Shown piece after piece: positions 23,264 through 33,352 of a DNA stretch of 64,000 nucleotides. The position numbers and the translations under genes were made by a program. A model generated the notes under the pieces. That model was not told the origin of the DNA, did not search any database, and worked only from the letters and a program-made list of their open reading frames with translations. Source of the stretch: Semisulcospira habei (lineage: Eukaryota; Mollusca; Gastropoda; Semisulcospiridae); assembly GCA_036245525.1 (NCBI GenBank), contig BTPG01000001.1, positions 216,562,059 to 216,626,058 of the forward strand, read 5' to 3'. Within the stretch, counting starts at the first letter, position 1. Every line of letters begins with the position of its first letter.

Positions 23264-23875
23264 ATGAACCGAAGCTTAATGACCCTTGACCCCCATTGTG
23301 GCTTATTTGTTGGTGCCACAGGGTGTGGAAATACTCAATTCGTACTTGACTTATTACAAACAAGATACATCCACCATTTTGAAAACATTGTAATATTTTG
23401 TCCTACAATCAAACACAACAAAGCTTATCACAACCATTTATTCATTTGGACTGACAGCAACATTTATTTAGTCGACCCTGAGAAAAAACTGAATGACTAC
23501 CTACAATATTTTTACAAGCAATTTGAAGGACAGCCAACTTTGTTTATTGTTGATGACTGTTCAGCAGAGAAAGACATTGTCAAGAAGAGAAATACATTGG
23601 CAGAACTTGCCTTCAGTGGCAGACACACAAACATCAGTGTATGGATTCTCACTCAGAAATATAATGCTGTACTGAAAGATTTTCGAGAACAGTTAAAGTT
23701 TATCTGTTTGTTTTACTGCAAGGATCGTGACAGCTTTGAAGACTGTCTCAGAGAGAATGATGTCATCCCAAATAAGCATGAACGAGATGATGTAAAAAAT
23801 AAACTGAAATCAACTAAGCATCTAAAGCTCATTTTAAAGACAGATCAGCCAACAGGGTATGGGTTAGTAAATTGA
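23264..23875 (+). CDS. Packaging ATPase (A32/FtsK-HerA type), Walker A Lys replaced by Asn
   Basis: 203 residues from ATG 23264 (GTATTAAAATGAAC). The Walker A loop reads GATGCGNTQF at residues 17-26. The lysine that contacts ATP in this family (GATGCGKT) is Asn23 here, codon AAT at 23330-23332. Walker B is TLFIVDDCS with Asp97-Asp98, followed by a typical arginine/glutamine-containing segment (SGRHTNISVWILTQ). The enzyme would pump genome DNA into capsids. The frame is open end to end, so this single change may be the only lesion, but it would be expected to abolish ATP hydrolysis. Length and position after the capsid gene are normal for Polintons. Confidence 0.9.
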   Translation: MNRSLMTLDPHCGLFVGATGCGNTQFVLDLLQTRYIHHFENIVIFCPTIKHNKAYHNHLFIWTDSNIYLVDPEKKLNDYLQYFYKQFEGQPTLFIVDDCSAEKDIVKKRNTLAELAFSGRHTNISVWILTQKYNAVLKDFREQLKFICLFYCKDRDSFEDCLRENDVIPNKHERDDVKNKLKSTKHLKLILKTDQPTGYGLVN

Positions 23876-23911
23876 TGTAAATTAATTTATACATTTGTTT
23901 GTCCAATAAAA

Positions 23912-24259
23912 ATGACAGACGGACAAATCATACAAGTGCTTGATATCTCACACCTTTTCAAAGATGTTATGCACTTTACTGACTTAATATCACCCAAACA
24001 GACTTACATAAGCCTTTCAGCACCATCAGAAATATATGTTACATATAGTGTGACTTTGGATTATGTCGATGAGCATCCAGATGTGGAGCACATGACAGTT
24101 GATTTAAAGACACCTACTTTTAAAGTTGATGATACCAACTATGGTTGGTTAGGGGAAGTTTGTTATAGCATATTTAAGCAACTACGCAAACTAAATGTTT
24201 ATATTGACAGTGTTACAGTTAATAAAGTGGTATTACACAAGGTGAGTCAGCAGAGTTAA
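23912..24259 (+). CDS. Small Polinton protein of unknown function
   Basis: 115 residues, intact, starting in the shared context CCAATAAAAATGACAGACGG. It has an acidic centre (VDEHPDVEHMTVDL) and a C-terminal helix (GEVCYSIFKQLRKLN); no membrane segment, no cysteine motif. It lies between ATPase and polymerase with 36 and 42 bp spacers, so it is probably co-expressed with them. I do not recognise it. Confidence 0.65.
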   Translation: MTDGQIIQVLDISHLFKDVMHFTDLISPKQTYISLSAPSEIYVTYSVTLDYVDEHPDVEHMTVDLKTPTFKVDDTNYGWLGEVCYSIFKQLRKLNVYIDSVTVNKVVLHKVSQQS

Positions 24260-24301
24260 CGTTAATATTTTTTATTTTATTATTTTGTCGGTCAAATAAA
24301 A

Positions 24302-27300
24302 ATGACGGACAATTCACAAAGCCCTGGCCCATCAAACCCTGGCTCATCTGGTTTAAGAAACGTGTTTCACACAACAAACTTGCCTATATCTAATACTAAC
24401 AATGTCTATGAATCGATAGAAAGATCTTTTTCTGTCATACAACAAAATCTTCTGACAGGCAGTGTTAAGATTCAGATTGTTGCGAAAATCGAATTCACTA
24501 GAATGGACGGTGAGGTGATTGTATCGTATATATCAACAAGACAACACACAGTTAACACAAGAAGGGAATTAGAGAACGTGTTTAGAGACAGACTATTACC
24601 TGACTTTCTCCAGGCAATTGACAGTGCAAAAATGAAAGGATCTGGTTGGCATGAAGGACATGTACATGAACTACAACTAAAGCAGTCTAGGTATCATCCC
24701 ATATTAGGTAAATCATGGTTGCCAGTGCCAACTGAGGTTGCAAACAAGAAGGCTGTAGTTAACATACAGAACAATGACAACTATTGTTTCATGTGGTGTG
24801 TGCTTGCTAAACTACACTTTGTAAAGTCAAAACCTGAACGTGTATCTAACTACACTAAATTTGTAAATGAACTCAACTTCAGGGGCATTGAGTTCCCTGT
24901 TAAAATAGAGGACATAGACTTGTTTGAAAAACTAAATACTGGCATATCTGTAAATGTGTTTGTATGGGATAATAAATCTGTTGACAAGTTACAACCCATT
25001 AGAGTATCACCTCTGGCTCCAACATATGGGCAGTCAGAAGATAAACATGTTGACATGTTGCTAATCGGCCCTGTCGGTGATGACAATAACTTTCACTACA
25101 CAATTATAAGTATAAGTATGTCACGTCTAATTCATAATCATGTATCAAAATATGGTAGGAAACAGGAAGTTTGTAAAAGATGTTTACAAAGATTCTCCTC
25201 CATAAACGTAGCGCACAAACACGTCCAACACTGCAGGTCAGCTGATGACATACAAACTGTACTTAAGTATCCAGATCCTGGTAGTCAAGTGTATTTTAAA
25301 AACTATGGGAATCAGCAAAAGCTGCCGTTTGTAGTGTACGCTGATTTTGAATCATTAGTTGTTCCGTATGACGGTCCTGTTCCAGGGTCATTACCAAAGA
25401 CTATAAAATTGAGTGACCAAGTGGTGTGTTCTTTTGGATACATTATTGTTAGGTCAGACGGTCTGCATTCAGAACCTGTTATCTACAGGGGTGAAAATGC
25501 AGCATGTCTGTTTTTAACAGAAATGAGACATCTGTATAGTCAGGTAGTACAGTATCTCACAACATGTCAGATGCCTTTGGTGATGACAGAAGAAGACAAA
25601 CTAAAATTTGATACATCAGAGAAGTGTTGGATTTGTGAACAGCCTTTAGGTGGTGACAAAGTTCGTGACCATGATCACATAACTGGGCGTTACAGAGGTG
25701 CTGCACATAACAATTGTAACTTATTATTAAAAACAGATCCCAAGACATACAAACTGCCAATCTTTTTCCACAATCTCAAAGGATATGATTCACACATTAT
25801 CATGCAGGCTGTAGATGAGTCGTACAAAAACATAAGTTGTATTGCCCAGACAACTGAGAAATACTTGACTTTTAGGTTAGATAAATTAGCATTTTATGAC
25901 TCCATGCAACATTTGTCTTTAGGATTGGCTAGTCTGGCAGAAGGACTGACTGAGTATCCAATAACAAGTAAATATTTTGAACCAGACTTGATTAAGAAAG
26001 GAGTTTATCCATATGAGTACATTGATCACTGGGTTGTGTTTGAAGAAAGGAGACTGCCACCAAAAGAGAAATTTTATTCTACACTAACTGGAAAAGGCAT
26101 TTCTGACTCTGAATATCAACACACACTTGATGCATGGGGTAAATTAGGGTGTCAGACAATTGGTGACTACCATGACCAGTACTTGAAAGCTGACGTTTGC
26201 TTACTAGCAGACGTATTTGAAAGTTACCGTGAAAAGGGTTTGTTACACTACAAGCTTGACCCGGCTTGTTACATAACTAGTCCTGGCATGACATGGGATG
26301 CATTTTTGAAATCCAGTAATATATCTATAGACCTGTTGTCTGATCATACGATGGGTGAAATGGTAGAACGCGGATTGAGAGGAGGCATTAGTATTGCAGC
26401 AAATAACTACGCCAGAGCCAACAATAAATATCTGGACGGTTATGGTGACCTTGGGTTTGACCCCTCGAGGTCAAGGTCATTTATTACCTATGTAGACGCT
26501 AACAATTTGTATGGCTGGGCAATGTGTGAGTTATTGCCCTTGAAAAACTTTTGTCTGTATGATTTGTCACAGTATGACATAACAGACATAACAAACAGTA
26601 TTATTAATCTTGACCGAAACGACGCGAAGGGTTGGATCTTTGAAGTAGACCTAGAGTACCCACACCATCTACATGATTACCACAATGATTATCCCTTAGC
26701 TGTTGAGAAAATGAGTATGACGGGGAAAAAAGAAGACACCAAACTTGTGCCAAATCTAAATGACAAATTCAATTATGTTTGTCACTACCGCTTGTTACAG
26801 TTTTACATCAGACATGGGTTAGTACTAAAGAAAGTTCACAGAGGAATTCAATTTGATCAGAGTGCTTTCATGAAAGATTACATAATGAAGAACACAACCC
26901 TCCGTGCCAGGGATGGCAACACTGCATTTGACAAAGACTTCTTTAAGCTTATGAACAATGCCTGTTTTGGCAAGACGATGGAAAATCCTCATCACAGAAA
27001 AGATGTGAGACTGGTCACAACTGAATCAGGTGCAATTAAACTTACAGGTAAGCCTCAGTACACAGGGTATAAAGAGTTTCATTCATCATTGTATGCAGTG
27101 TCACTCAAAAAAAAAGATTGTTAAACTGGACAAGCCAGTATTCATTGGTATGGCAATTCTTGAGTTGTCAAAACTGCTGATGCTTGAATTTTATTATGAT
27201 TACTTCAAACCAAAGTATCCTGACTGTCGTCTGCTATACACTGACACTGACTCTATGATCATTGACGTGTGTACTGAAGACTTTTATGAAGACATGAAAA

Positions 27301-27803
27301 CAGAGTTACACATGTATGACACATCTGACTATCCTAAAGATCATCCACTGTTTAGCACACAAAACAAGAAAGTGCCTGGGAAGTTTAAGGATGAACTTAA
27401 TGGTGTGCCTATAGTTGAGTACGTTGGACTGAGATCAAAAATGTATTCTATACTGCACCAAAAGGGAAGTCAGTCCAAAGCCAAAGGAATTAAAAAAACA
27501 GCAATAAAAAATAAAGACATACGTCATGAACATTACAAGCAAGTGTTAGACGGTGCATTAATGCCTGATTATCCAAACAAGTCACTGAGATCAAATAAAC
27601 ATAATCTTGAAATGATCCAAACACACAAAAAGTCACTTGCAGTTGGAGACACAAAACGTGTGTTTCACATTAAGGAAAAAGCTTATGCACCTGGACATTA
27701 CAGGCTCAAGTTATCTGAAGACATTTGTGATGAACTGGTTGATGAATTAATTGATGAGTTAGTTACTGAAATGAGTAACGGTGTCTGGGGGAATAATCTG
27801 TAA
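24302..27803 (+). pseudogene. DNA polymerase B (protein-primed type), single frameshift
   Basis: About 1,166 residues if continuous. Order of domains: an N-terminal domain with NNDNYCFMW (Cys162) and FHYTII (His265) in protease-like spacing; a zinc-finger-like C291xxC294...H...C311; exonuclease motif I YADFE (Asp348, Glu350); a CWIC...DHDH...HNNC cluster (442-472) resembling an HNH/treble-clef insert; Exo II FHNLKGYDSH; Exo III YLKADVCLLAD; polymerase motif A YVDANNLYGWAM (Asp732); motif B FKLMNNACFGKTMEN; motif C YTDTDSM. A run of nine A at 27107-27115 puts motif C in another frame (27030-27803), one base too many by protein continuity. All catalytic residues are present. Start context GTCAAATAAAAATGACGG. 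Confidence 0.9.
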
Positions 27804-28732
27804 TTCTTCTCTGACAAATGCCCTTTGGGGTGCAGGGTCATACAGATAATATATTGTTGTGCCAGGACCGTCAGGACCAGGAATTATTTTTTTTATATTG
27901 TGTACAGACGTTGACCAGATGGGGTCTGTTGCCCTGCGTCTGTCGTCGTTCTCAGCCTCCCCTGGTTGATATAAATATCTTACCTGTTTAGTAAATAAAC
28001 TTGTGTCTGGTGCGGGGGTTGGTCCTGTTTTTGGTTCTGTAATTGTTTTCAATTTAATAGCATCAGCAGGTTTTGGGTGGCCTTCATTGTTCATTGCTTT
28101 TATCACATGTGGTAATCTCTTACCCACTCAGTGTTCCGGGTGTCATGCATGAGTTCCTTAGAATACTGGTAGCTGAAAAGTCTTTCTGATAACTGTTTGT
28201 TAAAGTTTTCTACAATTGCCTGTGATCTGTGCACACCTGGAATGCCACGTCTGACCAGTACGCCATGCTTCGCAAATAACTGATTAACAGCACCTTTGAA
28301 TTCAGATCCGTCATCGACCTGCACTAGTCTAGGGTATCTTAAAGGACCTCAACTATATATTTTTGATAAAGCAGTAGCAACTGTACTGGCTGTTTTGTCA
28401 GATATGGGTTCAGCGTCTTTGTACCTTGAAGCTATGTCTACGACAGTCAAAGCGTACTTGTATCGTTTCTTTTTTATTGTATCATGTGGTAAGAACAGGA
28501 GGTCCATTTGGTGTGTGTCATTTGGGGTAGTGTTCTCAAAATGAGGTCTAGATATCTTTCTTGGAGCAGGGAGATATATCTGCCAAATTGCCTGTCTCTG
28601 TAACCATTGCTTGACTTGATTGAGTGTTATATCTCCGCCCACAGCGGCATGTAATTTTTCAATAGCTGTTTGTCCTTTCCAATAGCCTGATGGAGAGTAA
28701 TATATTTTTGATAGTTTATTTTCGGCTGCCAT
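27759..28732 (-). pseudogene. Polinton integrase (retrovirus-like DDE), one stop and one frameshift
   Basis: The frame starts at ATG 28732 and has the rve core: QMDLLFLPHD (first Asp, residue 77), YALTVVDIASRYKDAEP, QVDDGSEFKG (second Asp, about 140), and SQAIVENFNKQL (Glu about 34 residues later). A C-terminal domain follows with VRYLYQPGEAENDDRRRATD and AFVREELQIIPPDT. A TGA at 28349-28351 splits it in frame between the first two acids; a CGA-to-TGA transition is the simplest origin. Near 28123 one base is missing after WVR, shifting the C-terminal third. It would cut and join the element ends. Its tail overlaps the end of the polymerase gene by 45 bp; its head overlaps the next gene by 17 bp. 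Confidence 0.9.
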
Positions 28733-29150
28733 TTTTTCTAGCAATGAAAACTCCTGTAAAATAAACAAATGTCATTCCCACTAGAACAAAGATTATCTCT
28801 CCATTTCTTTGTTGTGTGCTTGGTTTGTAATAGTCACTTAGTTTTGGTTTCGGGATAGACATGTCTTCACCTGTGACAAGAAAATATTCCCTGATTGCTT
28901 CGTCTGTATTTGAAAACATATGTTGTGCGTGGCCTTCTAGCCTGAGTTTTTCATTGATGAAATCAAGTTTCTCAATTCTTTGTTTTTCATACGCCTGTTC
29001 TGCCTGTGCTAATTTTTCTGACGCTTCATTGTGACGTTTCATTTCTTCTGCAGATTCTTCTCTACCCATTTTTGAAAAGAGATAATTAGAGCCACTGAAT
29101 GCGAGGGCGTTAACAACTGCCCCACCAATCATAATAGCTATCGTCGCCAT
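28716..29150 (-). CDS. Polinton small membrane/coiled-coil protein
   Basis: 144 residues, intact. N-terminal hydrophobic segment with MIGGAVVNALAFSGSNYLFS, then a charged helix (about 30-75, rich in Glu/Lys/Gln), a segment NTDEAIREYFLV, and a C-terminal membrane helix IIFVLVGMTFVYFTGVFIA. The 'GGA-VNALAF-G-NYL' start is recurrent in invertebrate Mavericks. Membrane topology is inferred; function unknown. It lies directly upstream of the integrase on the same strand, overlapping it. Confidence 0.7.
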   Translation of the reverse strand: MATIAIMIGGAVVNALAFSGSNYLFSKMGREESAEEMKRHNEASEKLAQAEQAYEKQRIEKLDFINEKLRLEGHAQHMFSNTDEAIREYFLVTGEDMSIPKPKLSDYYKPSTQQRNGEIIFVLVGMTFVYFTGVFIARKNGSRK

Positions 29151-29159
29151 AGTATTTAT

Positions 29160-29390
29160 TTACATAGAAACATTTTCTGGAATAATTCCCTGCTTAACGA
29201 GAAAGTATTTTGTCGCAATCGACGCTGTTACAACTACAATTAGCTTAGCACTGTCTTCGAAATCGAGTCTACTGAGGTCTGCTGATTTCATTTTGAGTAG
29301 ACTTTTCCCCAGCATAGAATAAGCTACTGCTAATCCGCTGATTACGGCAGAGTGATACACAAGGTTCATTAAATTTTTTGAGTCGTTCAT
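29160..29390 (-). CDS. Polinton small two-helix membrane protein
   Basis: 76 residues, intact. NLVYHSAVISGLAVAYSMLG forms one hydrophobic helix and AKLIVVVTASIATKYFLVKQ a second, ending in GIIPENVSM. The combination 'VYHS-----G-AV-YS-LGK' and 'KQGIIPE' is one I recognise from Maverick small ORFs. Function unknown. It sits 9 bp upstream of the 144-residue gene, so the two are probably on one transcript. Confidence 0.7.
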   Translation of the reverse strand: MNDSKNLMNLVYHSAVISGLAVAYSMLGKSLLKMKSADLSRLDFEDSAKLIVVVTASIATKYFLVKQGIIPENVSM

Positions 29391-29425
29391 TTCTTAGGCA
29401 AGAAAAATTAAAATAATATTTTTAT

Positions 29426-29877
29426 TTACTGCATATAAAATGGGTCAACGGCTTTGGATGTTACTGGTAATGTGGCGACTTCTGGTTTTGTTTTTGGAGT
29501 GTCTGATTTTTTGGTCACTGTACGAGTCTGTGGTTTGTATTTTTTGTATAATTGATAACCTACGTAACCAAATCCGACAACAAATCCGGCAATTATATAT
29601 TTTGTTGATTGAGGTTCGGGGTCAGGGCGGGGGTCAGGGTTAGTTGTTTGTCTCTCACTTTGATGATGATGTCCTGTCGGTGTCAGTCCTGACGGTCCTA
29701 ACGGTAGTGACGCCTGGTTAGTCACATGAGTCTTTTCTGTTTGCGCTTGAAGCTGTAATTTTTTTGCCTGTTATATTCAGCTAATCTTTTTCCTGCCTCA
29801 ATGCGGCCTGGACTTTTAGCCTTAGTCACAGTTTGAACCTGTGTCAAAACAGGGTCCGGGTTCTGTTGTGTAGTCAT
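29426..29877 (-). pseudogene. Polinton single-span membrane protein, frameshift in A-run
   Basis: From ATG 29877 the frame gives a segment with SPGRIEAGKRLAEYNRQK, then loses frame in an A-run at about 29760-29767. It continues in the neighbouring frame through a Pro-rich linker to YIIAGFVVGFGYVGYQLYKK (membrane helix) and ends at 29426. The length is one base short of a multiple of three, consistent with one deleted A. The 'R-E-GKRLAE-N' motif is recurrent in Maverick small proteins. Its first codons overlap the end of the upstream gene in another frame. Confidence 0.65.
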
Positions 29878-30361
29878 CTTGTTCTCGTCCATTTGATCCT
29901 TCTTTTTCTTTCTCTAGAAAATTTATTTTTGAAAAATCAGTATGACTCCCGGTAACAAGAAGGGTTACGACAGGAGCAAGGTAATTTCCAAACTTGTAAA
30001 ACATGACACATGCTAATTTACCAATTGAACTTGAAACAATAGGATTGCTTTCAAGGTCGTGTGAAAGACTGTCACTATCCACAGGTAGAAAGTGACTCAC
30101 TGCTTTTGTGTATAGGCATACTAGAGATCAACTCAAATCACGTGTCATTAGTGAAGCAATGTGGTTCTCATATTTTGCATGAAGCTTGATTAGTTCGTCA
30201 GAGCTTAGAGATTCAATATCCTCTGTCATGTATTGTTTCCCGAGATAAGTCTTTGACTTGCCTGAGACAATCACAGACAAAAGACGCTGTTTTTTGGAGT
30301 CTAAGTCTTTGTTCTCTACAGCATTGATATCATTCAATAGAAGAAGTTCGTCTTGGTTCAT
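29822..30361 (-). pseudogene. Polinton gene with in-frame TGA
   Basis: 180 codons in one frame from ATG 30361 to 29822, cut by TGA at 30128-30130 just after MTRDLS. The first part is acidic/helical (LSSDELIKLHAKYENH). The second has DLESNPIVSSSIGKLACVMF and YKFGNYLAPVVTLLVTG, a hydrophobic stretch that could be membrane-buried. The 'DLESNP' and 'GNYLAPV' phrases recur in Maverick proteins I know. As in the integrase, the stop is TGA where CGA (Arg) would fit, a likely C-to-T change at a CpG. Confidence 0.65.
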
Positions 30362-30574
30362 TTATAATGTAATTAAAAAAATTAAAAACAAAAAACAAAA
30401 ATTGTTATCAAGCAAAATCATGTTTTCTAGGAAGTGCATTAATAGTAATTTTATACGTTTGTACCATTCAGCAAAATGTAGCCAATAGTTTTTGAGTTTA
30501 CCCCAGACCAATATTGTGTCTCTCTCAGTGGGCTTATAAATGACATGTTTCACAGATTTCAATTGTGGTGTCAT
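30362..30574 (-). CDS. Possible small protein at the end of the Polinton gene block
   Basis: 70 codons from ATG 30574, ending exactly where the next gene starts. Basic N-terminal half (KSVKHVIYKPTERD), aromatic centre, and a very hydrophobic C-terminus (NFCFLFLIFLITL), which may simply be translated A/T-rich spacer. No family recognised. The abutting position is the only support. Confidence 0.3.
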   Translation of the reverse strand: MTPQLKSVKHVIYKPTERDTILVWGKLKNYWLHFAEWYKRIKLLLMHFLENMILLDNNFCFLFLIFLITL

Positions 30575-31210
30575 GTACAATAATCCTGTCCTTTAAAGCG
30601 AACAGACCTGACACAGTATTGGTGATTATTGGCTTTGCAGTAAATTATAAATCACACCCTGGTCAAGTGAGAGCCAAATGAAACATCTAGACAGTAACAT
30701 ACTGGTTACCACACACGTCCTGTGCCGCACCACAAACAGCCCGAGATAAGTTTTCAAAAGTTTGGATACACAGTTACAGATAAGTAAAATAAAATTGAAA
30801 CACTATATGTTGTTTATTATCAAGGGTCGGTTGGCACTCACTTGGCAGTGGGCTTAAAATGCCATATGAATAGATTGCAGTGTCATGCAGTGCCTCACCC
30901 CACTGGCAACTGAAAATCAACACGATACAGTGTATAGAAACCGGGCTCACAAAACTTGCTCGGCCAGTCTGGTCGGGTAGCGTTAAGACTAGTCAGGTTG
31001 TTCCTAATTTAGATATGCATAACATTTTGGAAAGACCAAGATCGATTTTAGGATCAGGCATGAGCGGATAGGACTGATTGTTGCCGGTTAGTGTTAAAAT
31101 GACCGAATGTGTTATAATTTATTCATTGGACCATTTACCGGTTGAGATGTATGACGTAAGCTCTGTAAACCGGTAAGTTGTGTATGCGTGTCTGTGTTGT
31201 TTGGGTGTTA

Positions 31211-31261
<51 letters not shown>

Positions 31262-32628
31262 AAAAGTTCCACTTGGTCCCGACCTGACCAGGGTGCTGGT
31301 TGCGCAGATAAAGCGAGTAGCAACAGATGGTGTGTGTGCATACATAGAAACGCAAAGGCTTTTGTCCACGTATGGGTTGATTCAAAGCGTCGTGTACATG
31401 AATGCACTTAGATTTGTGTAGTCAAGTCAATTGAAATCTGACTGCATAGAATTCTAAAGATATGTTATGAACAGAAATTATACATATACCAGTACTGTGT
31501 GTACACAGTGAGAGTTATGCGTCTGTTAGTTCCCCAGAAATCGAAAATGTTGTGAAACGGAGCTCATGTAAATCTGTGAATCTAGACCTCAATGTACAGT
31601 GGTAGACAAGATTTAAAAGGCCTGTGATAAAAAGTGTTATCTGTGTCGTTTTAAATCAGTGACACAGTCAATAACAAGGTATTATGCTCGAGCTGTGTCA
31701 ACACAGGGCTGTCCCCTTTCTAAAGACCCTATCTTGTCAAGCGTAGCATGAAAGAAATGGGGACAGTGTACTGAATTGTATGCATAAACGTCTACTGTAA
31801 AGGGTAGGCTAGCTAACAGAAAAATCTGTTCCTCATAAATCGTCTCTGTCAGTATATACCAAATGAAATGTTATTTTATGCAGAAGGTGTGTGTGTGTCT
31901 GTCTGAGCGTGTGTGTATATGTGTGAGTGTACGTGTATGTTTATTCATGTGTTTGTGTGTGTGTACGTGTATGTTTATTCATGTGTTTGTGTGTGTGTAC
32001 GTGTATGTGTGTGTCAGTGCGTGTGTGTGTGTGTGTTTGCGTATGCAACGTGGTGTAATGCTCAGAAATTTAACTCACTTTCAGTCCTGTTTAAGTGAAT
32101 AACGCAGTCAATATGGTTTTATCATAACAAGCTGTTATGCTCGAGAAAGGCTTTTGTCCATGCATGGGCTGATTCAAAAAGCAGTGTACGTGAGCACTCA
32201 TGTATTCAAGTCAGTATATGCGTGTTTATGTTAGTATGTACGTACGTGCGTGTGCATGTGCGTGTGTGTGTTTATGTGTTGGTATGTGTGTGTGTGTGTG
32301 TCTGTGTATGTTTGCCTGTGTATATAACTTGTATGACAATCTGGCACTGCCCATGAATTATCTTGGTCTGCAACTGGCGTGTCTGTGTGTGTGCGTGTAT
32401 GTTTTGTTATGAACAGAGCCGTGCTTAAACAGAGCCAATTCAATAAAGTTAGCACTGAGCTGTCCCCTGTCACGCGTGACCTGTGAATGGCGCTGTGGAA
32501 GAGGGCTTGTCATTGAGTCTTGTCATGCGTGAACTGAAATGTTATGTGCGGGACAGAGCATGTGAGTTTTTCAGAAATCGTCTCAGTCAGTTTTGAGAGA
32601 CAAAGAAGAGTAATTTTCTAATTATTGG
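30575..32628. other. Polinton right subterminal region, gene-free, GT-rich with internal duplications
   Basis: About 2 kb with no convincing gene. (GT)n lies at 31214-31259. A ~35 bp unit with GTACGTGTATGTTTATTCATG is tandem at 31925-32007. A block containing AAAGGCTTTTGTCCACGTATG and GATTCAAAGC (31354-31429) recurs at 32146-32213, and TTATGCTCGAG precedes both. The repeats are diverged, so older than the nearly identical TIRs. Confidence 0.7.
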
Positions 32629-32954
32629 GTGTGTAAAAAGTCATTAGTCTATTACAGAGCACTATAAAGATTTTGGTTTGATTTGAGAGAAACGGCCGTG
32701 TGGACCTTAATGACCGTAATTAGTAATTAATTAAGGTCAACTTAAGACAATGGGTCTCAGAAATGTACTATTCTCGACTGGTAATGGTCATCATTTTTTT
32801 TTTTAACAATGTGTGATTAGGTTTTGTCAGAGACAATAGTTAGAATCCGGGAAAAATAAAAGGTGACGTCACACGAGTGTTTTGTTATCAAAAAACGTGA
32901 AAAGATGAAGACAAAAAAAAAATTGGTCCAAGTAAAGTACTATCTTGTATCTCT
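32629..32954 (-). repeat. Polinton terminal inverted repeat, right
   Basis: Reverse complement of 16371-16699, with the second TGACGTCA at 32864-32871. It ends CTTGTATCTCT. Confidence 0.95.
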
Positions 32955-32959
32955 ACAGA
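32955..32959 (+). repeat. Polinton target-site duplication, right
   Basis: ACAGA, identical to 16366-16370. Confidence 0.8.
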
Positions 32960-33352
32960 TCATAACTTTCTTGACAACGTTGTTGATTAGCTGCGTTCTT
33001 ACATGGTCAGTTTCGCAACCACATATTTTATTTTCAGAAGTGTTTGGTCTCTGGCATGGTCTCAAGACTGCTGCAGGCAAATCGGGCTGCAAACTTATAT
33101 ATACTGACTTCCATTAAAAACGCGAAAAGTGTCTGTAAGTGTACCCGCAAACAAAGAGCCACCCTGACAACAAAACAATAAAATTTTATTTGTTGCTTAC
33201 TTCAGATGTTCAGCCTACTGTCTGAGCAACCTTCACACAAATATTTGGATGAGTTATCGCCCATGGCTACCTTGGAGGACACTGGGTTTCATTAGTGGTG
33301 AAAATCAGCAAAATTTGACAAACTCTGTAAAGCAAGTTTCCTGTGATATGTT

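Larger units (their letters stand above)
16371..32954. mobile_element. Polinton/Maverick DNA transposon (polintovirus-like), 16.6 kb
   Basis: The element begins AGAGATACAAG and ends with its reverse complement. Inverted arms of about 327 bp, a direct duplication outside them, and a gene set of PolB, integrase, packaging ATPase and double jelly-roll capsid protein define the class. The 5' AG terminus and total length fit. Genes are arranged as minus block (17.1-19.4 kb), plus, minus, plus block (22.0-27.8 kb, capsid to polymerase), then minus block (27.8-30.6 kb, integrase and small membrane proteins). Spacing is virus-tight, with overlapping 3' ends. Several genes are broken (see individual entries). 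I saw no adenain-type protease. Confidence 0.95.

Noticed and set aside
27107..27115. Programmed ribosomal frameshift in polymerase B
   Set aside because: An A9 run could slip, but polymerases of this family are normally single frames. A one-base homopolymer indel or sequencing error is more likely.
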